In this document: one piece after another, positions 10,197 through 21,640 of the stretch
How the letters are laid out: every line of letters begins with the position of its first letter
How positions within the stretch are numbered: the stretch's first letter is position 1
NCBI GenBank assembly: GCA_037349315.1
Contig: JBAIAC010000264.1
Location: 248,001 to 312,000, forward strand
From: Chelydra serpentina
Lineage: Eukaryota > Chordata > Testudines > Chelydridae
Reading direction: 5' to 3'
DNA: 64,000 bases
Notes under the pieces: model-generated
Told to the model about the DNA's origin: nothing
Seen by the model: the letters and a program-made list of their open reading frames with translations, nothing else
Databases searched by the model: none
Made by a program: the position numbers and the translations under genes

Positions 10197-13100
10197 GTGA
10201 GGTCATCATTGGAGTGATGGGATGGGGGCGGTGCCTGTAGCAGTGTGAGGTCACTGGGGGTGGGGTGATGGGATGGGGGCGGTACCTGTAGCAGTGTGAG
10301 GTCACTGGGGGTGGGGTGATGGGATGGGGGCGGTACCTGCAGCAGTGTGAGGTCACTGGGGGGCGGGGTGATGGGAAGGGGGCGGTACCTGCAGCAGTGT
10401 GAGGTCACTGGGGGCGGGGTGATGGGATGGGGGCGGTACCTGCAGCAGTGTGAGGTCACTGGGGGCGGGGTGATGGGATGGGGGCGGTACCTGTAGCAGT
10501 GTGAGGTCACTGGGGGTGGGGTGATGGGATGGGGGCGGTACCTGCAGCAGTGTGAGGTCACTGGGGGCGGGGTGATGGGATGGGGGCGGTACCTGCAGCA
10601 GTGAGAGGTCACTGGGGGCGGGGTGATGGGAAGGGGGCGGTACCTGCATCTGTGTGAGGTCACTGGGGGCGGGGTGATGGGATGGGGGCGGTACCTGCAG
10701 CAGTGTGAGGTCACTGGGGGCGGGGTGATGGGATGGGGGCGGTACCTGTAGCAGTGTGAGGTCACTGGGGGCGGGGTGATGGGATGGGGGCGGTACCTGC
10801 ATCTGTGTGAGGTCACTGGGGGCGGGGTGATGGGATGGGGGCGGTACCTGCAGCAGTGTGAGGTCACTGGGGGCGGGGTGATGGGATGGGGGCGGTACCT
10901 GCAGCAGTGTGAGGTCACTGGGGCGGGGTGATAGCATGGGGGCGGTACCTGCAGCAGTGTGAGGTCAGTGGGGGCGGGGTGATGGGATGGGGGTGGTACC
11001 TGCAGCAGTGTGAGGTCACTGGGGGCGGGGTGATGGGATGGGGGCGGTTCCTGCAGCAGTGTGAGGTCACTGGGGGCGGGGGGATGGGATGGGGGCGGTA
11101 GCTGCAGCAGTGTGAGGTCACTGGGGGCGGGGTGATGGGTGGGGGCGGTACCTGCAGCACTGTGAGGTCACTGGGGGTGGGGTGATGGGATGGGGCGGTA
11201 CCTGCAGCAGTGTGAGGTCACTGGGGGCGGGGTGATGGGATGGGGGCGGTACCTGCAGCAGTGTGAGGTCACTGGGGTCGGGGTGATGGGATGGGGGCGG
11301 TACCTGCAGCAGTGTGAGGTCACTGGGGGCGGGGTTATGGGATGGGGGCGGTACCTGCAGCAGCATGATGTCATTCTTAGTGGTCTCTTCGTCGTATTGT
11401 GGGTGGGGGATTGAGCGACGCACAGGGATGCGCTGTTCATTGCGTTCCCAATTACTACGGTTATGGGATCCCAGCCTGAGAGTGATGATGCTGTAAAGCC
11501 AAGAGGAACATATGGTGTGTTAGGGGAACAGTGTACATGAGGTGGGGATGGGCCCATGTGGGTCTGACTCATGTATCCTTATTTTGGGGGCTCTCAGGAA
11601 GAGATCTAGGACTCAGCTTACAGCCTGAATTAATGTACATACCACTGGACACATGACTGCTCTGATCTGACCTCAGGGCGGAGGACTGACTGGCTCATTG
11701 GGGCAGGGAATGGGACATGGGGCCTTTTCCCTCTAGGGGGTGCCTGTTAGAGCATAAAGCCCCTACCTTGTGATGTTGGGGTCCCAGCCTGTGTCTCTAC
11801 CAGCCCCTTGTGCTGTTCCCCTGAGCTCCTTCACTCCCCATCATCCTCCTGGACCCTGGGTCTCAGTTCCCCTGCACCCCAGTGACCCCTCCCCAGTTAG
11901 ATCCAGACAGGGGTCTATACACAGCGCCCCCAAACCAGAGCCCTGTGAGCCCCTCCATGCCCAGGTCAGGACAATGGGCCACATGCAAAGCTGGTGCGAT
12001 GGGCCGGAGCTCCACTGGAATCAATGGGACCGGACCCCAGCTGGTGCCAATGGGACGTAGCTCCATTGATTTACCCAGCGCTGGGTCTGGACCATGGTTT
12101 GCAGAGGCCCCTAGAGACACACCGACGCCCCCTGAGCAGATCAGACCCCTGGGCTCTGCTCTCCCAGCCTCTCCTACTAACTGCTCCTTCCCTGCAACCT
12201 AAGACAACGCCAGGATTCCCGGCTCCCCCATCACCTGCTAACCCCGACCTGCGCCGACATCCCCAGCACAGAGGCGCTTACTCTCCATTGCAGTGAGCGG
12301 CCGTCAGCACGAAGTTCTCCGACACCAGGAACCCTCCACAGCGAAACCTCTTGTTTCCGTCTTGTATATCCAGATAGGCCATGTAGGGTCTGGAGTGGGG
12401 CTGGGCTTCCCGGCCCCCGATGATCTCACCTGGGGGGGGGAACAAATTCATATAAGGAGGCCCGTCTTGTTCCTCAGCCGGGCTGGGATCAATCTCTCCA
12501 TCCCAAAGGGGAGTCCCCACAGCCTCAATCCACCCCTGTGGTGCTCTCTCTGGGGGATTCCTGTACCAGGAACTCTGCCCCGTGCTGAGCTCTCCCCCAC
12601 ACTGGACCCCCGCTGGGGCCGACGGGTAAATCTAGAGCTCTCAGCTCGCTGGGTGGAGAATCAGCCAAACTCACCAGGAGTGGGTCAGTAATTGCCCTGC
12701 CTGGAGTTAACAGCTTTGGGGACCAGTAACACCCAAAACGCCACTGATACGTCCCCTGATGATATTTCACCTTCTCCATCAATCCACAGTGACAAGCCAG
12801 GGCTGCTCCTAACCCGCGCCTCCAAACTGTTTTTGTACAGAAAATCGGGTTTTCCAGATAATGAAAAGTTTCCCAGAAAGCATCTCCTCGCCTCAAACAT
12901 TTCAGCATTTTTCTTGGCAAACGGATCGTTTCCCCCAGCTGTCGGCACTTTTCAGCTGACAATTTGTAAGTTCTCAGTCACCAAAACAATTTTCTCTTTG
13001 CTCACACTAGAGATTAAGAAGGGGTGGCAAGGTATGCAATGGAAACGTGCCGTCCTCTGTACATTTAGCCCTGATGCCTTCACTATCCCTGACCCTTTAC

Positions 13101-15863
13101 TGCTTTCATTTCTCCAAATGTACCTAGATTGCCAAGAGCTATGGCAACATTATATGAACACCTGGCCAGCAAATTTGAACTAAACACTGATCCCCTAGAA
13201 AAGTTTTGGGAGGAGGAACAAACCAATTATTTTCTGCTAACCAAATGAAAACAAACATTAGCCAGTGCTCCGAACTGCTCCTTGGAGCTACATTTAAGAT
13301 TAATTCCACAGGAATTCATATGCAGGAGGTCCTGGACCTCCCTCCACTGTTCAAAACACATACTGCTGAGTCAGACAAATATTAGTTCTGTGATTCGGCA
13401 GGTGCTGACTTAACCCATATGCACTGGGAAGGCACTTAGACGCATAGGCTTTGGGTGGAACTCAGCTGGAGAGTTTAGTTTTCCTATCAAATAAAATTAA
13501 ACCTGTAATTTTTAACCTGATGAGTGTTAATTGGAAGCGGAATCAATCTAAAAGACTTTGGCTAAGCAGAGCACTAACAGTGGTGAAAAGACTAACCCCA
13601 CAAACATGGAAATCCAAAAAGCGACCAACAATCGAAGATTGGAGCATTGACATCCTAAACTTGGCCACCATAGAAAGAACTGTAGACTGTTACAGAGATT
13701 CCCAAGAAAAGTTGTTAGAGATATGACATGCTTTCCTGGAAGTATCTGAATGCTCCTATCAAATGGTGTCAAGTATCAGAGGGGTAGCCATGTTAGTCTG
13801 GATCTGTAGAAGCGACAAAGAGTCGCATGCATCTGAAGAAGTGGGTATTCACCCACGAAAGCTTATGCTCCAATGCGCCTGTTAGTCTATAAGGTGCCAC
13901 AGAACTCTTTGTCGCTCCTATCAAATGCATGGCCCCCCTCACCCTCCTTACCCCCCTTTTCCCTACCCGCTTCCTTACCTTCTCTGTATCTATCCCTCTT
14001 ATCTGAATTTGGCTTCTAGCCTTACCTTACTCTAATAATTTTTATTTAACTAGCTAGATTTTTATAAGCAAACTGTGTTTCCAAATTGTGGAATACAAGT
14101 AGTGATATTCTAACCATTCATATTACAGATCAGTAAATGTTTCAAACCTAGCTAAGGTGAGGTAGCACATACTTAATATCTTATGAGAAGTTTTTGTATT
14201 ATGAGGAGTTTATATATATTTTGCTGTTTGTTTTCTCACTTTCTCTCTCTGTCTTTTTAAAAAATGAATAAAAGGTTAATAGAAAAAAACCCTAATTTGG
14301 GGGCTTTCAATGAAAAGTCAAAATTTCCCATGGAAAAATAAAAGCCTCTTCAGACCAGTTCAGAACAAGTCTCAACACACATGGGTCACTGGGCATGAAA
14401 CCAAATCTAGACAATCGATGTAAAGTCATCAGGGTGGAGGGGACAGAAGGGCAAGGGAAGAGCTAGTGAAGCTGACAAGGACAAATGGGGATAAACTGGG
14501 CAGGGATAGATTGAGGTGGAAATGAGAAAGTCTCTGACCATCAGAGGGATGTAGGACTTAGGAACTATGAGACTGCATCGTTTGCTTTAAAAAACATGAA
14601 TGGAGATATGCCAATCTCCTAGAACTGGAACAACCTTGAAAGGTCATCAAGTCCAGTCCCCTGCCTTCACTAGCAGGACCAAGTACTGTCCCCTGACTGA
14701 TTTTTTGCCCCAGATCCCTAAATGGCCCCCTCAAGGATTGAACTCACAAACCTGGGTTTAGCAGGCCAATGCTCAAACCACTGAGCTAGCCCTCCCCCCT
14801 ATGCAGGCACTCCTATGGGTTGACCCACCGCTGGATCTGTGGGGTTAGCTGACCCCTGGGAAATTTCCAATGCTATTGGCCAAGTTGAAATCACAGGGAA
14901 AACTGAACCAGTTGAACTACAGATGTGGCTTAAAGTCAGTTTAGTTAAACCAAGCCGAGTCTGTGTGTAGCTCACACCTGATCGACTTAGTCATGTTTGT
15001 TTGGCATCCATATCAGCCAGGCTGTCTGAAAATCTGTTGCTGTTATTTGCATATGGTGCCACCAGCCTAGATCAGGGCCCACCTTGCGCCAGGCGCTGCA
15101 CAGACCCCCAACCAAACTCCATTGTGCCGGGCGCTGCACTAAGTCTGGCTGAGATCAGGGCCCCATTGTTCTGGGCACAGCCCAGACCCTGACCACATTC
15201 AGGGCCCTGTTGTGCCCCTTCCCGAAACAACTTCAATTTAATGTGACAGCACAGATGAAGGAAGAAGGAGCTAGAACCCAGGAGTCCTGACTCCCACCCC
15301 CCCACACTGCTCTAACCTCTGGACCACACTCCCAAGCGGGGGATAGAACCAGGGCCAGCGCTACCATTAGGCGACCCTAGGTGGTCGCCTAGGGCGCCAG
15401 GATTTGGGGGGCGGCGTTTCAGGTCCCTCAGTGGCCGCCGGGAGAGGCCGCCTGAAATGCCTCCGAGATCCCCGGCGTCCGAAGAAGCTGCCGCCGAAGT
15501 GCCACCGGGGTTCTCTGCACACCCCGGCGCCGCCCCTGGAAAGAACCCAGGAATCAGGGCTCCCAGCCCCTACTGAAGATCCCCCTGTGTATCTCTCCTG
15601 CTCTCAGACTCTCTGTCTCTCAGGGGGTTCATCTCTGCCACCCGGGTTCCATTGCCCCCCAACTCCAAACTCTTCCCTAGCTGGGTCCTGGGAGCCAGCT
15701 ATCGCCCTGGAAGAAGCATCTGACTCTGGGGAGGAGCCGGGATTTGCAAACAGCCCAGAGATCTGCTGGCTTTGTTCCCCACAATCCCTGATCCCCCACA
15801 CTCACCAGCCCCAGCCCCGGGGGGCAGGAGAAAGGCCGCGGGCAGCAGGATCAGGATCAGCAT
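9476..15863 (-). CDS. Protease gene 1: granule serine protease, cathepsin G/granzyme-like
   Basis: Five coding exons: 15806-15863, 12282-12429, 11355-11490, 9837-10100 and 9476-9655, all with GT-AG borders and matching phases. They encode 261 residues. Exon 1 is the signal peptide ([13 protein letters not shown]...). Exon 2 starts at the activation site GE|IIGG and holds His57 in LTAAHC. Exon 3 ends with Asp102 in NDIMLLQ. Exon 4 has CSVAGWG. Exon 5 has GDSGGPLVC (Ser195). The exon layout and the loss of the Cys191-Cys220 pair (Phe191) fit granzymes, cathepsin G and chymases stored in leukocyte or mast cell granules. By alignment, residue 189 is Ser and residue 226 is Glu (PPEVYTRVS), as in mammalian cathepsin G, which suggests chymase-like or dual specificity. 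A TATA box precedes exon 1. Intron 3 is mostly a 51-bp minisatellite. No inactivating change seen; one-to-one orthology is not claimed. Confidence 0.9.
10197..11354 (-). repeat. 51-bp minisatellite in intron 3 of protease gene 1 (about 22 units)
   Basis: Tandem 51-bp units begin exactly at the exon 3 donor and run to about 100 bp before exon 4. On the gene strand each unit contains TGACCTCACACTGCTGCAG followed by GTACCG. The end of exon 3 is TGACATCATGCTGCTGCAG followed by GTACCG, so 16 of 19 exonic bases and the donor match. In the exon 3 frame the unit reads [17 protein letters not shown]. Occasional units of 49-52 bp shift the frame deeper in the array. Confidence 0.95.
12960..14290 (+). 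repeat. L1-like LINE 3' end, decayed
   Basis: Short broken frames include [26 protein letters not shown], which resembles the C-terminal region of L1/Tx1-type ORF2 proteins. The segment ends with an A-rich stretch after AATAAAAGG near 14265-14290. A SINE-like element with a 14-bp target duplication interrupts it at 13766-13913. It lies in intron 1 of protease gene 1. The family is inferred from residue pattern only. Confidence 0.5.
13766..13913 (+). mobile_element. SINE-like element with 14-bp target site duplication
   Basis: The inserted unit runs from GTGTCAAGTATCAGAGGGG to TTTGTC and is bounded by the direct repeat GCTCCTATCAAATG (13752-13765 and 13914-13927). Variable-length duplications of 12-14 bp, also seen for the copies at 23796 and 61039, suggest target-primed retrotransposition. 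The common core is GAAGTGGGTATTCACCCACG. Family name not recognised. Confidence 0.75.
14612..14803 (-). mobile_element. tRNA-derived SINE with CR1-like tail (Cry-type)
   Basis: On the minus strand the unit begins with a tRNA-like head (GCTAGCTCAGTGGTTTGAGC, pol III A box) and GTTCAATCC (B box). It continues through GGATCTGGGG and ends with a CR1-like 3' tail. This head-to-tail build matches the tRNA-derived Cry SINEs of turtles and is one reason for the host assignment. Confidence 0.75.
15345..15545. repeat. GC-rich interspersed repeat
   Basis: Sequence with the core GGTCGCCTAGGGCGCC followed by GC-rich sequence. A relative lies at 62898 onward (GACTAGGGCGCCAAG). It is in intron 1 of protease gene 1. 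Family unknown. Confidence 0.45.
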
Positions 15864-15910
15864 TGTCACCGTCTGGGAAAGCAACAGTGTTTGTGCCTCA
15901 GCCCTGCGGG

Positions 15911-15917
15911 ATTTATA
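15911..15917 (-). promoter_or_regulatory. TATA box of protease gene 1
   Basis: CTATAAAT on the minus strand lies about 48 bp upstream of the ATG of exon 1 (15861-15863), which would place transcription start near 15885 with a short leader. Gene 2 and the orphan exon 1 at 43466 have only CATAAGT at the matching place. Position and match support the role; there is no transcript evidence. Confidence 0.65.
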
Positions 15918-15999
15918 GAGCCAGCAGCAAACCACAGGTCACGTACGCTCTGGCCTTGTGGGGAGCTGGGACCAAGTAGGGGCCCTCAGAAACCTCAGC

Positions 16000-17860
16000 A
16001 TCAGGCCGCTCACACGTGGGGGACATGAGGGAGGGAGCTGGTGGCTGGAAAACAACCTCCCTCTGGGGGAAGGAGCCATGGGGAAAGTCACTCAGGGTCA
16101 GGGCGTCTCTGCTCCCTCTCCCAGAGCATCTGGGAGCAGGGCTCCCCTGGGGACTGCCTGGAGCCCAGCACACCCGGCACCAAGCTTGTCTGGAGCTCGC
16201 CATCTCCTCCCTCCAGCAGCTTATCTGGTGGGGAGAGTGGCCGATGCTGAGTCACCAGCTGGCTTGGCTCAGCTTCCCTCTTCCTCCCCAGTGTGTCTTT
16301 CAGAGCAGCAAGCCCTGCGGTGGGTTCCTGGAGCCCGGCCACACGGCCCACGGCAGACATTCTCCCAGAGGCTGGGGAGCACGTATCCCTCCAGGTGGTG
16401 GACCCAGGGCAGCAGATACCATGGGGATGGGCAATGGAGAAGGCCCTGAGCAGCCAGCGCGGGAGCCGTGTTCCTGTGGGCCTGCCCCATGGCAGGAATG
16501 GTTGAGTAAAGAGCAAACGCCCCACACAACAAGGCTGACTACTAGGAAACGTGACCCTGGCTGTCCAGACGTTTGAACATCTCACGAGCCTACAATTCTC
16601 GGCCCCAGAAAGCGGCTTAAAATCACCCTGAGGCCCCGGCCCCATTTCTCCATCAATCTCCGAGCCCCCCTGAAATGGCTTCCTGTTGTTTGTTAAGCTC
16701 CAGAGTCAGGAGTCACAGGATCACCTGCAAATCTCATCCTCGTGTGTGGTAAAATTGGATGTTTCGAGCCTATGAACCTGGGGAGAAGATCTTGAAGAAG
16801 AGATCCCTAAATGCATAAAGCCCCGGCCTTCTCCTCACCTGTCCCACTCCCTTGTGGTGCCCCTACACCCCCATAAACAGCACCCTCAAAGTGTGGGGAC
16901 CTCCCTTTCTCTCCCAGGGGGCCTCCTCCAACCCCTCATGAGTGGCATCTCCATGGCCAATCTAAGGAGTGGGTAGAGCTTCTACCCGGGCCCAGGGGGT
17001 TTGCAGCCCCAACTGGGTGGGGACAGGGTCTGGGTCAGGTTCCCAGTCTCCAGAGGGGTGCTAGGCTGTCCCAGGGCCTGTACACCCAGACACATGGCAG
17101 GGAGAAAGGACGGGCCCCCAACATCTGTGGACGCACGGCCTATTGGGCCCTGCACAGCTGGGGCTGTGTCCAGTCTGGTCCGCACAGATCAATTTGACTC
17201 AGCCTCTGAAACTTGCTGCTATGGCGACATACCTGCAGTGGCCATTGCCTGGAAGATAAAACCCTCCCATCTGTAGCAGGGTATCAGCCCTGAGGTCTGA
17301 CTGACAAGCCAAGTGTCTGAGCAGGGACATCTCCCCGTCCCCCAGGCAGTGAAAGGTCCCCGCACATGGCCGTGTCATGAGCAGAAACAGTTCTCACAGT
17401 CGGACATTAGGGAGCATAACCTGACCTGGCTGAGGGTGAGAGTCCAGGACTGGGTTGGGGCGGGGTGCTGCAGGTCAGGATTGTGTCACCGGCAGAGATG
17501 ACCCATGGAAAGGGGGAGGGGACAGAATGAGGGCAGCTGGCTTCAGCAGTGTTACTGAGCAAGCCATGCAGAAAATCTGGGGGTGGGGGGAATCTGACCC
17601 CGCGTCCCCCCTCCGCCACCCCCACTGCCTCAGGCCCACACCGGCAAGACTATTACAAGTCTACATCTTTGTCTGCAAATCTGTCATTTCTTTGCTCCCC
17701 ATCTGCTGAGTCATTTCCTTTTACTTCTGACTCTCAGGAACTTTTCAAGACCAGCTTTTCTGTCTCGGTTTGATGTTTTATATCTGCCTGGCCTCCTGCC
17801 TAGCTGGGTTCCAGATAGTGGGCAACGGAGGGGAAGGAAGCTCAGAGGATTGAACCTCAG
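16000..17860. other. No gene recognised upstream of protease gene 1
   Basis: This 1.9-kb stretch has only short frames on both strands without recognisable domains or paired splice borders. It contains the 5' flank of protease gene 1. I see no clear interspersed repeat until the CR1 at about 17860. Confidence 0.45.
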
Positions 17861-18565
17861 AAGACATTTCATAGACTAGAACCGTAGAGATATCAGGGTG
17901 GAAGGGAACTCGAGAGGTCAGCTGATTCAGCCCCCTGTTGTGAAGCAGGACCATGTCCACCTAGACCATCCCTGACAGGCGTTTGTCCAACCTGGTCTGA
18001 AAACCCTCCAGTGATGGGGATTCCACAACCTCCCTTGGGATCTGATTCTAGGCATTAACTCCATTGAGGGTTAGAAAGTTTTTCCTAACAACTAACCTCA
18101 ATCTCCCTTGCTCCAGATTAAGCCCATCACTTCTTGTCCTGCCTTCAGTGGACATGGAGAACCACTGACCCCTGTCCGCTTTATAACAGCCCTTCACATA
18201 TTGAGAGATTGTTTTCAGGTCCCCTCTCAGCCTCCTCTTCTCCAGACTAAACATACCCAGGTTTTTTCACCTTTCCTTTTAGGTCAGGTTTTCTAAACCT
18301 TTGGTCATTTTTTGTTGCTCTCCTCTGGAGTCTCTCCAATTCCTCTACATCTCCCCTACTGTGTGACTCCCAGACCTGGACACAGTGCTCCAACTGAGAC
18401 CTCACCAGTGCCGAATAGAATGGAACAATTACCTCCTGTGTCTTACATATGACACTCTTGGAAGCACCAACCCTTCTGGGTTTCCTGACTTCTTTGAAGG
18501 TTCTGTTGCACTAAATCCATCATACACAGTAAATTCACCTTAAAACAGGTGACATACTCCCCTAC
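17860..18565 (-). repeat. CR1 LINE 3' fragment, reverse orientation
   Basis: Reads TCATAGACTAGAACCGTAGA then GGTGGAAGGGAACTCGAGAG, the CR1 3' end on the complementary strand. It continues through CR1 ORF2 C-terminal sequence (FSLEKRRLRGDLKTISQYVKGCY). Truncated and frame-broken. Confidence 0.75.
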
Positions 18566-19000
18566 TGGATGTCCTCTTTCCTCAGTTATTTACTTGTTCC
18601 CATAATAGAAGAACTAGGGGCCACCCAATGAAATTAGTGGGCAGCAGGCTTAAAACAAATAAAAGGAAGTTCTTCTTCACACAGCGCACAGTCAACCTGT
18701 GGAACTCCTTGCCTGAGGAGGCTGTGAAGGCTAGGACTATAACAGGGTTTAAAAGAGAACTGGATAAATTCATGGAGATGAAGTCCATTAATGGCTATTA
18801 GCCAGGATGGGTAAGGAACGGTGTCCTTAGCCTCTGTTTGTCAGAGGGGGGTGATGGATGGCAGGAGAGAGATCACTTGATCATTACCTGTTGTATCCAC
18901 TCACTCCGGGTCACCTGGCATTGGCCACTGTCGGTGGACAGGATACTGGGCTGGATGGACCTTTGGTCTGACCCAGTACGGCCTTTCTTATGTTCTCAGC
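18566..19000 (+). repeat. CR1 LINE 3' end, forward orientation
   Basis: Contains the CR1 3' region with TTCTTCTTCACACAGCGCAC, GTGGAACTCCTTGCC and, near the end, GGATGGACCTTTGGTCTGAC and ACGGCCTTTCTTATGTTCT. It lies head-to-head with the preceding reverse CR1 fragment. Confidence 0.8.
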
Positions 19001-19019
19001 ACTGCCGTTCCTAGATCCT

Positions 19020-19330
19020 TGAATCAAATCGTGGGTCCCCTCACTTGCCTCCCATACAGGAGATCAAAGGGAAGCAAAGCCAATAGTTTCCCGAGGAACA
19101 TTTCTGCAGGCAGCTAGAAGATAAGGGAGACACACGTCCCAGTCATTCTCACGCCGGGAGAGATACATTCTTAGCGTAGCTTTTAAAGTTTCATGAAATC
19201 TTTTCACAAGCCCATCAGTTTCTGTATGACGGGGAGCAGCCTTTATTTGCTTTACTATAATTCCCATAACTTTTTAGAGACTGCAGACATGAAAATTGCT
19301 CCATGGTGTGTCAAGATTTCTCTGGGATCA
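19020..19330 (-). repeat. Gypsy-type LTR retrotransposon integrase fragment
   Basis: A 67-codon frame (19064-19267) contains HTETDGLVKRFHETLKATLR and WDVCLPYLLAACRNVPRETI. This is the C-terminal part of the catalytic core of gypsy integrases (usual pattern HPQTDGLVERFN...WDxxLPYLLFAYRxxPQ). No adjoining reverse transcriptase or LTR was found. It is an isolated fossil of an autonomous gypsy-type element. Confidence 0.75.
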
Positions 19331-19489
19331 CCTGCAGGGCAGGGTCCCCTTCTGGAATCCTGAAGAGATAATGAGACATGATGCTCAAAGCTGTTTCCCC
19401 ACACACTAAGGGTCGCCCTGCGAAATAAAACAAGCCCCAGAGGGCGAACAACTCAGTGAGTCATTCCTGATGATGCACAGATCAGTGAC

Positions 19490-19805
19490 ATTTGTTTCAA
19501 AATCTAATGCTGTCCTCCAAAGTGTTAGCAGCCCCTCCTAACTTGGTGTCGTCTGCAAATGTTATAAGTACATTCTCAACTCCATCATTCAAGCCATTAA
19601 TTAAAAGATTGCCCAATATCAGACCCAGGACTGACCACTGCAGGACCCCACTAGAATTATTCTCCCAGGTTGACACGCTACCACTGATAGTTTTTGAGTT
19701 CGCTTTTTCAACCCATTTTGCCATCACCTTATGGTAATTTCCCTAGTTTACTTACGAGAATCTCTTGTGGCACTGTGTCAAAAGCCTTACTAAAAACAAG
19801 ATCTG
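19490..19805 (-). repeat. CR1 LINE reverse transcriptase fragment
   Basis: The minus-strand frame includes GVLQWSVLGLILGNLLINGL and [17 protein letters not shown], a degraded version of the CR1 block GVPQGSVLGPILFN...FADDTKLGG. It is separate from, and overlaps in domain content with, the neighbouring fragment, so it is a different insertion. Confidence 0.75.
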
Positions 19806-21640
19806 TCATGTCATAGAATCATAGAAGATTAGGGTTGGAAGAGACCTCAGGAGGTCATCTAGTCCAATCCCTTGCTCAAAGCAGGACCAACACCAATTAA
19901 ATCATCCCAGCCAGGGCTTTGTCAAGCCTGACCTTAAAAACCTCTAAGGAAGGAGATCCCACCACCTCCCTAGGTAACCCATTCCAGTGCTTCACCACCC
20001 TCCTAGTGAGATAGTGTTTCCTAATATCCAACCTAGACCTCCCCCACTGCAACTTGAGACCATTACTCCTTGTTCTGTCATCTGCCCCCACTGAGAACAG
20101 CCTAGCTCCATCTTATTTGGAACCCCCCCCTTCAGGTAGTTGAAGGTTGCTATCAAATCCCCCCTCACTCTTCTCTTCTGCAGACTAAATAACCCCAGTC
20201 CCCTCAGCCTCTCCTCGTAAGCCCTGTGCCCCAGCCCCCTGATCATTTCTGTTGCCCTCCGCTGGACTCTCTCCAATTTGTCCACATCCCTTCTGTAGTG
20301 GGGGGACCAAAACTGGACACAATACTCCAGATGTGGCCTCACCAGTGCCGAATAGAGGGGAATAATCACTTCCCTCGATCTGCTGGCAATGCTCCTACTA
20401 ATACAGCCCAATATGCCGTTGGCCTTCTTGGAAACAAGGGCACACTGCTGACTCATATCCAGCTTCTCATCCACTGTAATCCCCAGGTCCTTTTCTGCAG
20501 AACTGCTGCTTAGCCAGTCGGTCCCCAGCCTGTAGCGGTGCATGGGATTCTTCCGTCCTAAGTGCAGGACTCTGCACTTCTCCTTGTTGAACCTCATCAC
20601 ATTTCTTTTGGCCCAGTCCTCCAATTTGTCTAGGTCACTCTGGACGCTATCCCTACCCTCCAGTGTATTTACCTCTCCCCCCAGTTTAGTGTCATCTGCA
20701 AATTTGCTGAGGGTGCAATTAATGCCATCATCCAGATAACTAATAAAGATGTTGTACAAAACCAGCCCCAGGACAACCCCTGGGGCACTCTGCTTGATAC
20801 GGATGCCAACTAGACATTGACATGTCTACTGCTTCCCCCTATCCACTAGGCCAGTAACCCTGTGCAAGAAGGAAATTCGATTGTTTTGGCATCATTTCTT
20901 CTTCACAACTCCATCCTGGCTATTCCTTATAGCCCTATTATCCTCTAGGGGCTTCCAAATTGATTGTTTAACAATTTGCTCCTGTATCTTTCCAGGTATG
21001 TAAGTTAGGCTGACTGGTCTAGAATTCCCTGCATTTTCTTTATTACTCTTTTGAAAGATATGTTCTATGTTTGCCCTTCTCCAGTCTTATTGTCTTTTAT
21101 TTCCCTTGTGAGGTGAAACTCATTTTGTGCCCTGGCCTTTCTGATTTTGTTCCTATGTGCTAGTCCTGTTCTTTTGTACTCCCCTTAGCAATTTTTCCAA
21201 GTTTTCCCTTTTTGTGGGATAATTCTTTGGTTTTCAGGTCATTAAAGAGCTTTTGTTGGAGCCATATTGGCCTCTTACTGTTCTTTGTGTCTTTTCTTTG
21301 CATAGGAATAGTTTGCAGTGGGCTTTTAATATAGTCCTCTTCAGAAACGGATAGCTCTCCTGAACTCCTTTAGAACGTAGATTTTCTTCGCATGGCACCT
21401 CACCTATACTTTTATGAACTGGTTAGTCTGCTTGTTTGAAGTCCGTTGTCCCTCTTCTGCTGCTCTGACTCCTTCATTTCATTAGGATGAGGAATTCTAT
21501 ATTTCAGGATCACTTCCACCTAAATTGCCTTTAGATTTGTAAACCAATTCCTCCTTGTTGGTCAGCATCAAGTCTAAAATGCCCCTCCCTCCCAGCATCT
21601 TCCTCCACCTTCTGACATAAACAGTTGTCCCCAAGCCATT
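19806..21640 (-). repeat. CR1-family LINE with endonuclease and reverse transcriptase remnants
   Basis: The 5' side on the minus strand carries the end of the endonuclease (GILDLMLTNKEELV...GGSDPEI, about 21640-21500) and RT fingers (complement of 20870-21100). A 255-codon frame at 19992-20759 contains [51 protein letters not shown] and [15 protein letters not shown]. The 3' end lies near 19810 (TCATAGAATCATAGAAG on the plus strand). The frame is interrupted several times, so it is not active. Confidence 0.8.

Noticed and set aside
10079..10937. 279- and 194-codon minus-strand frames rich in Pro/His/Ser
   Set aside because: They lie inside the intron 3 minisatellite of protease gene 1. They are not independent genes, although readthrough from exon 3 is discussed as a finding.
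10197..11354. CRISPR-like repeat array
   Set aside because: The units are contiguous 51-bp tandem repeats without unique spacers, in a vertebrate intron.
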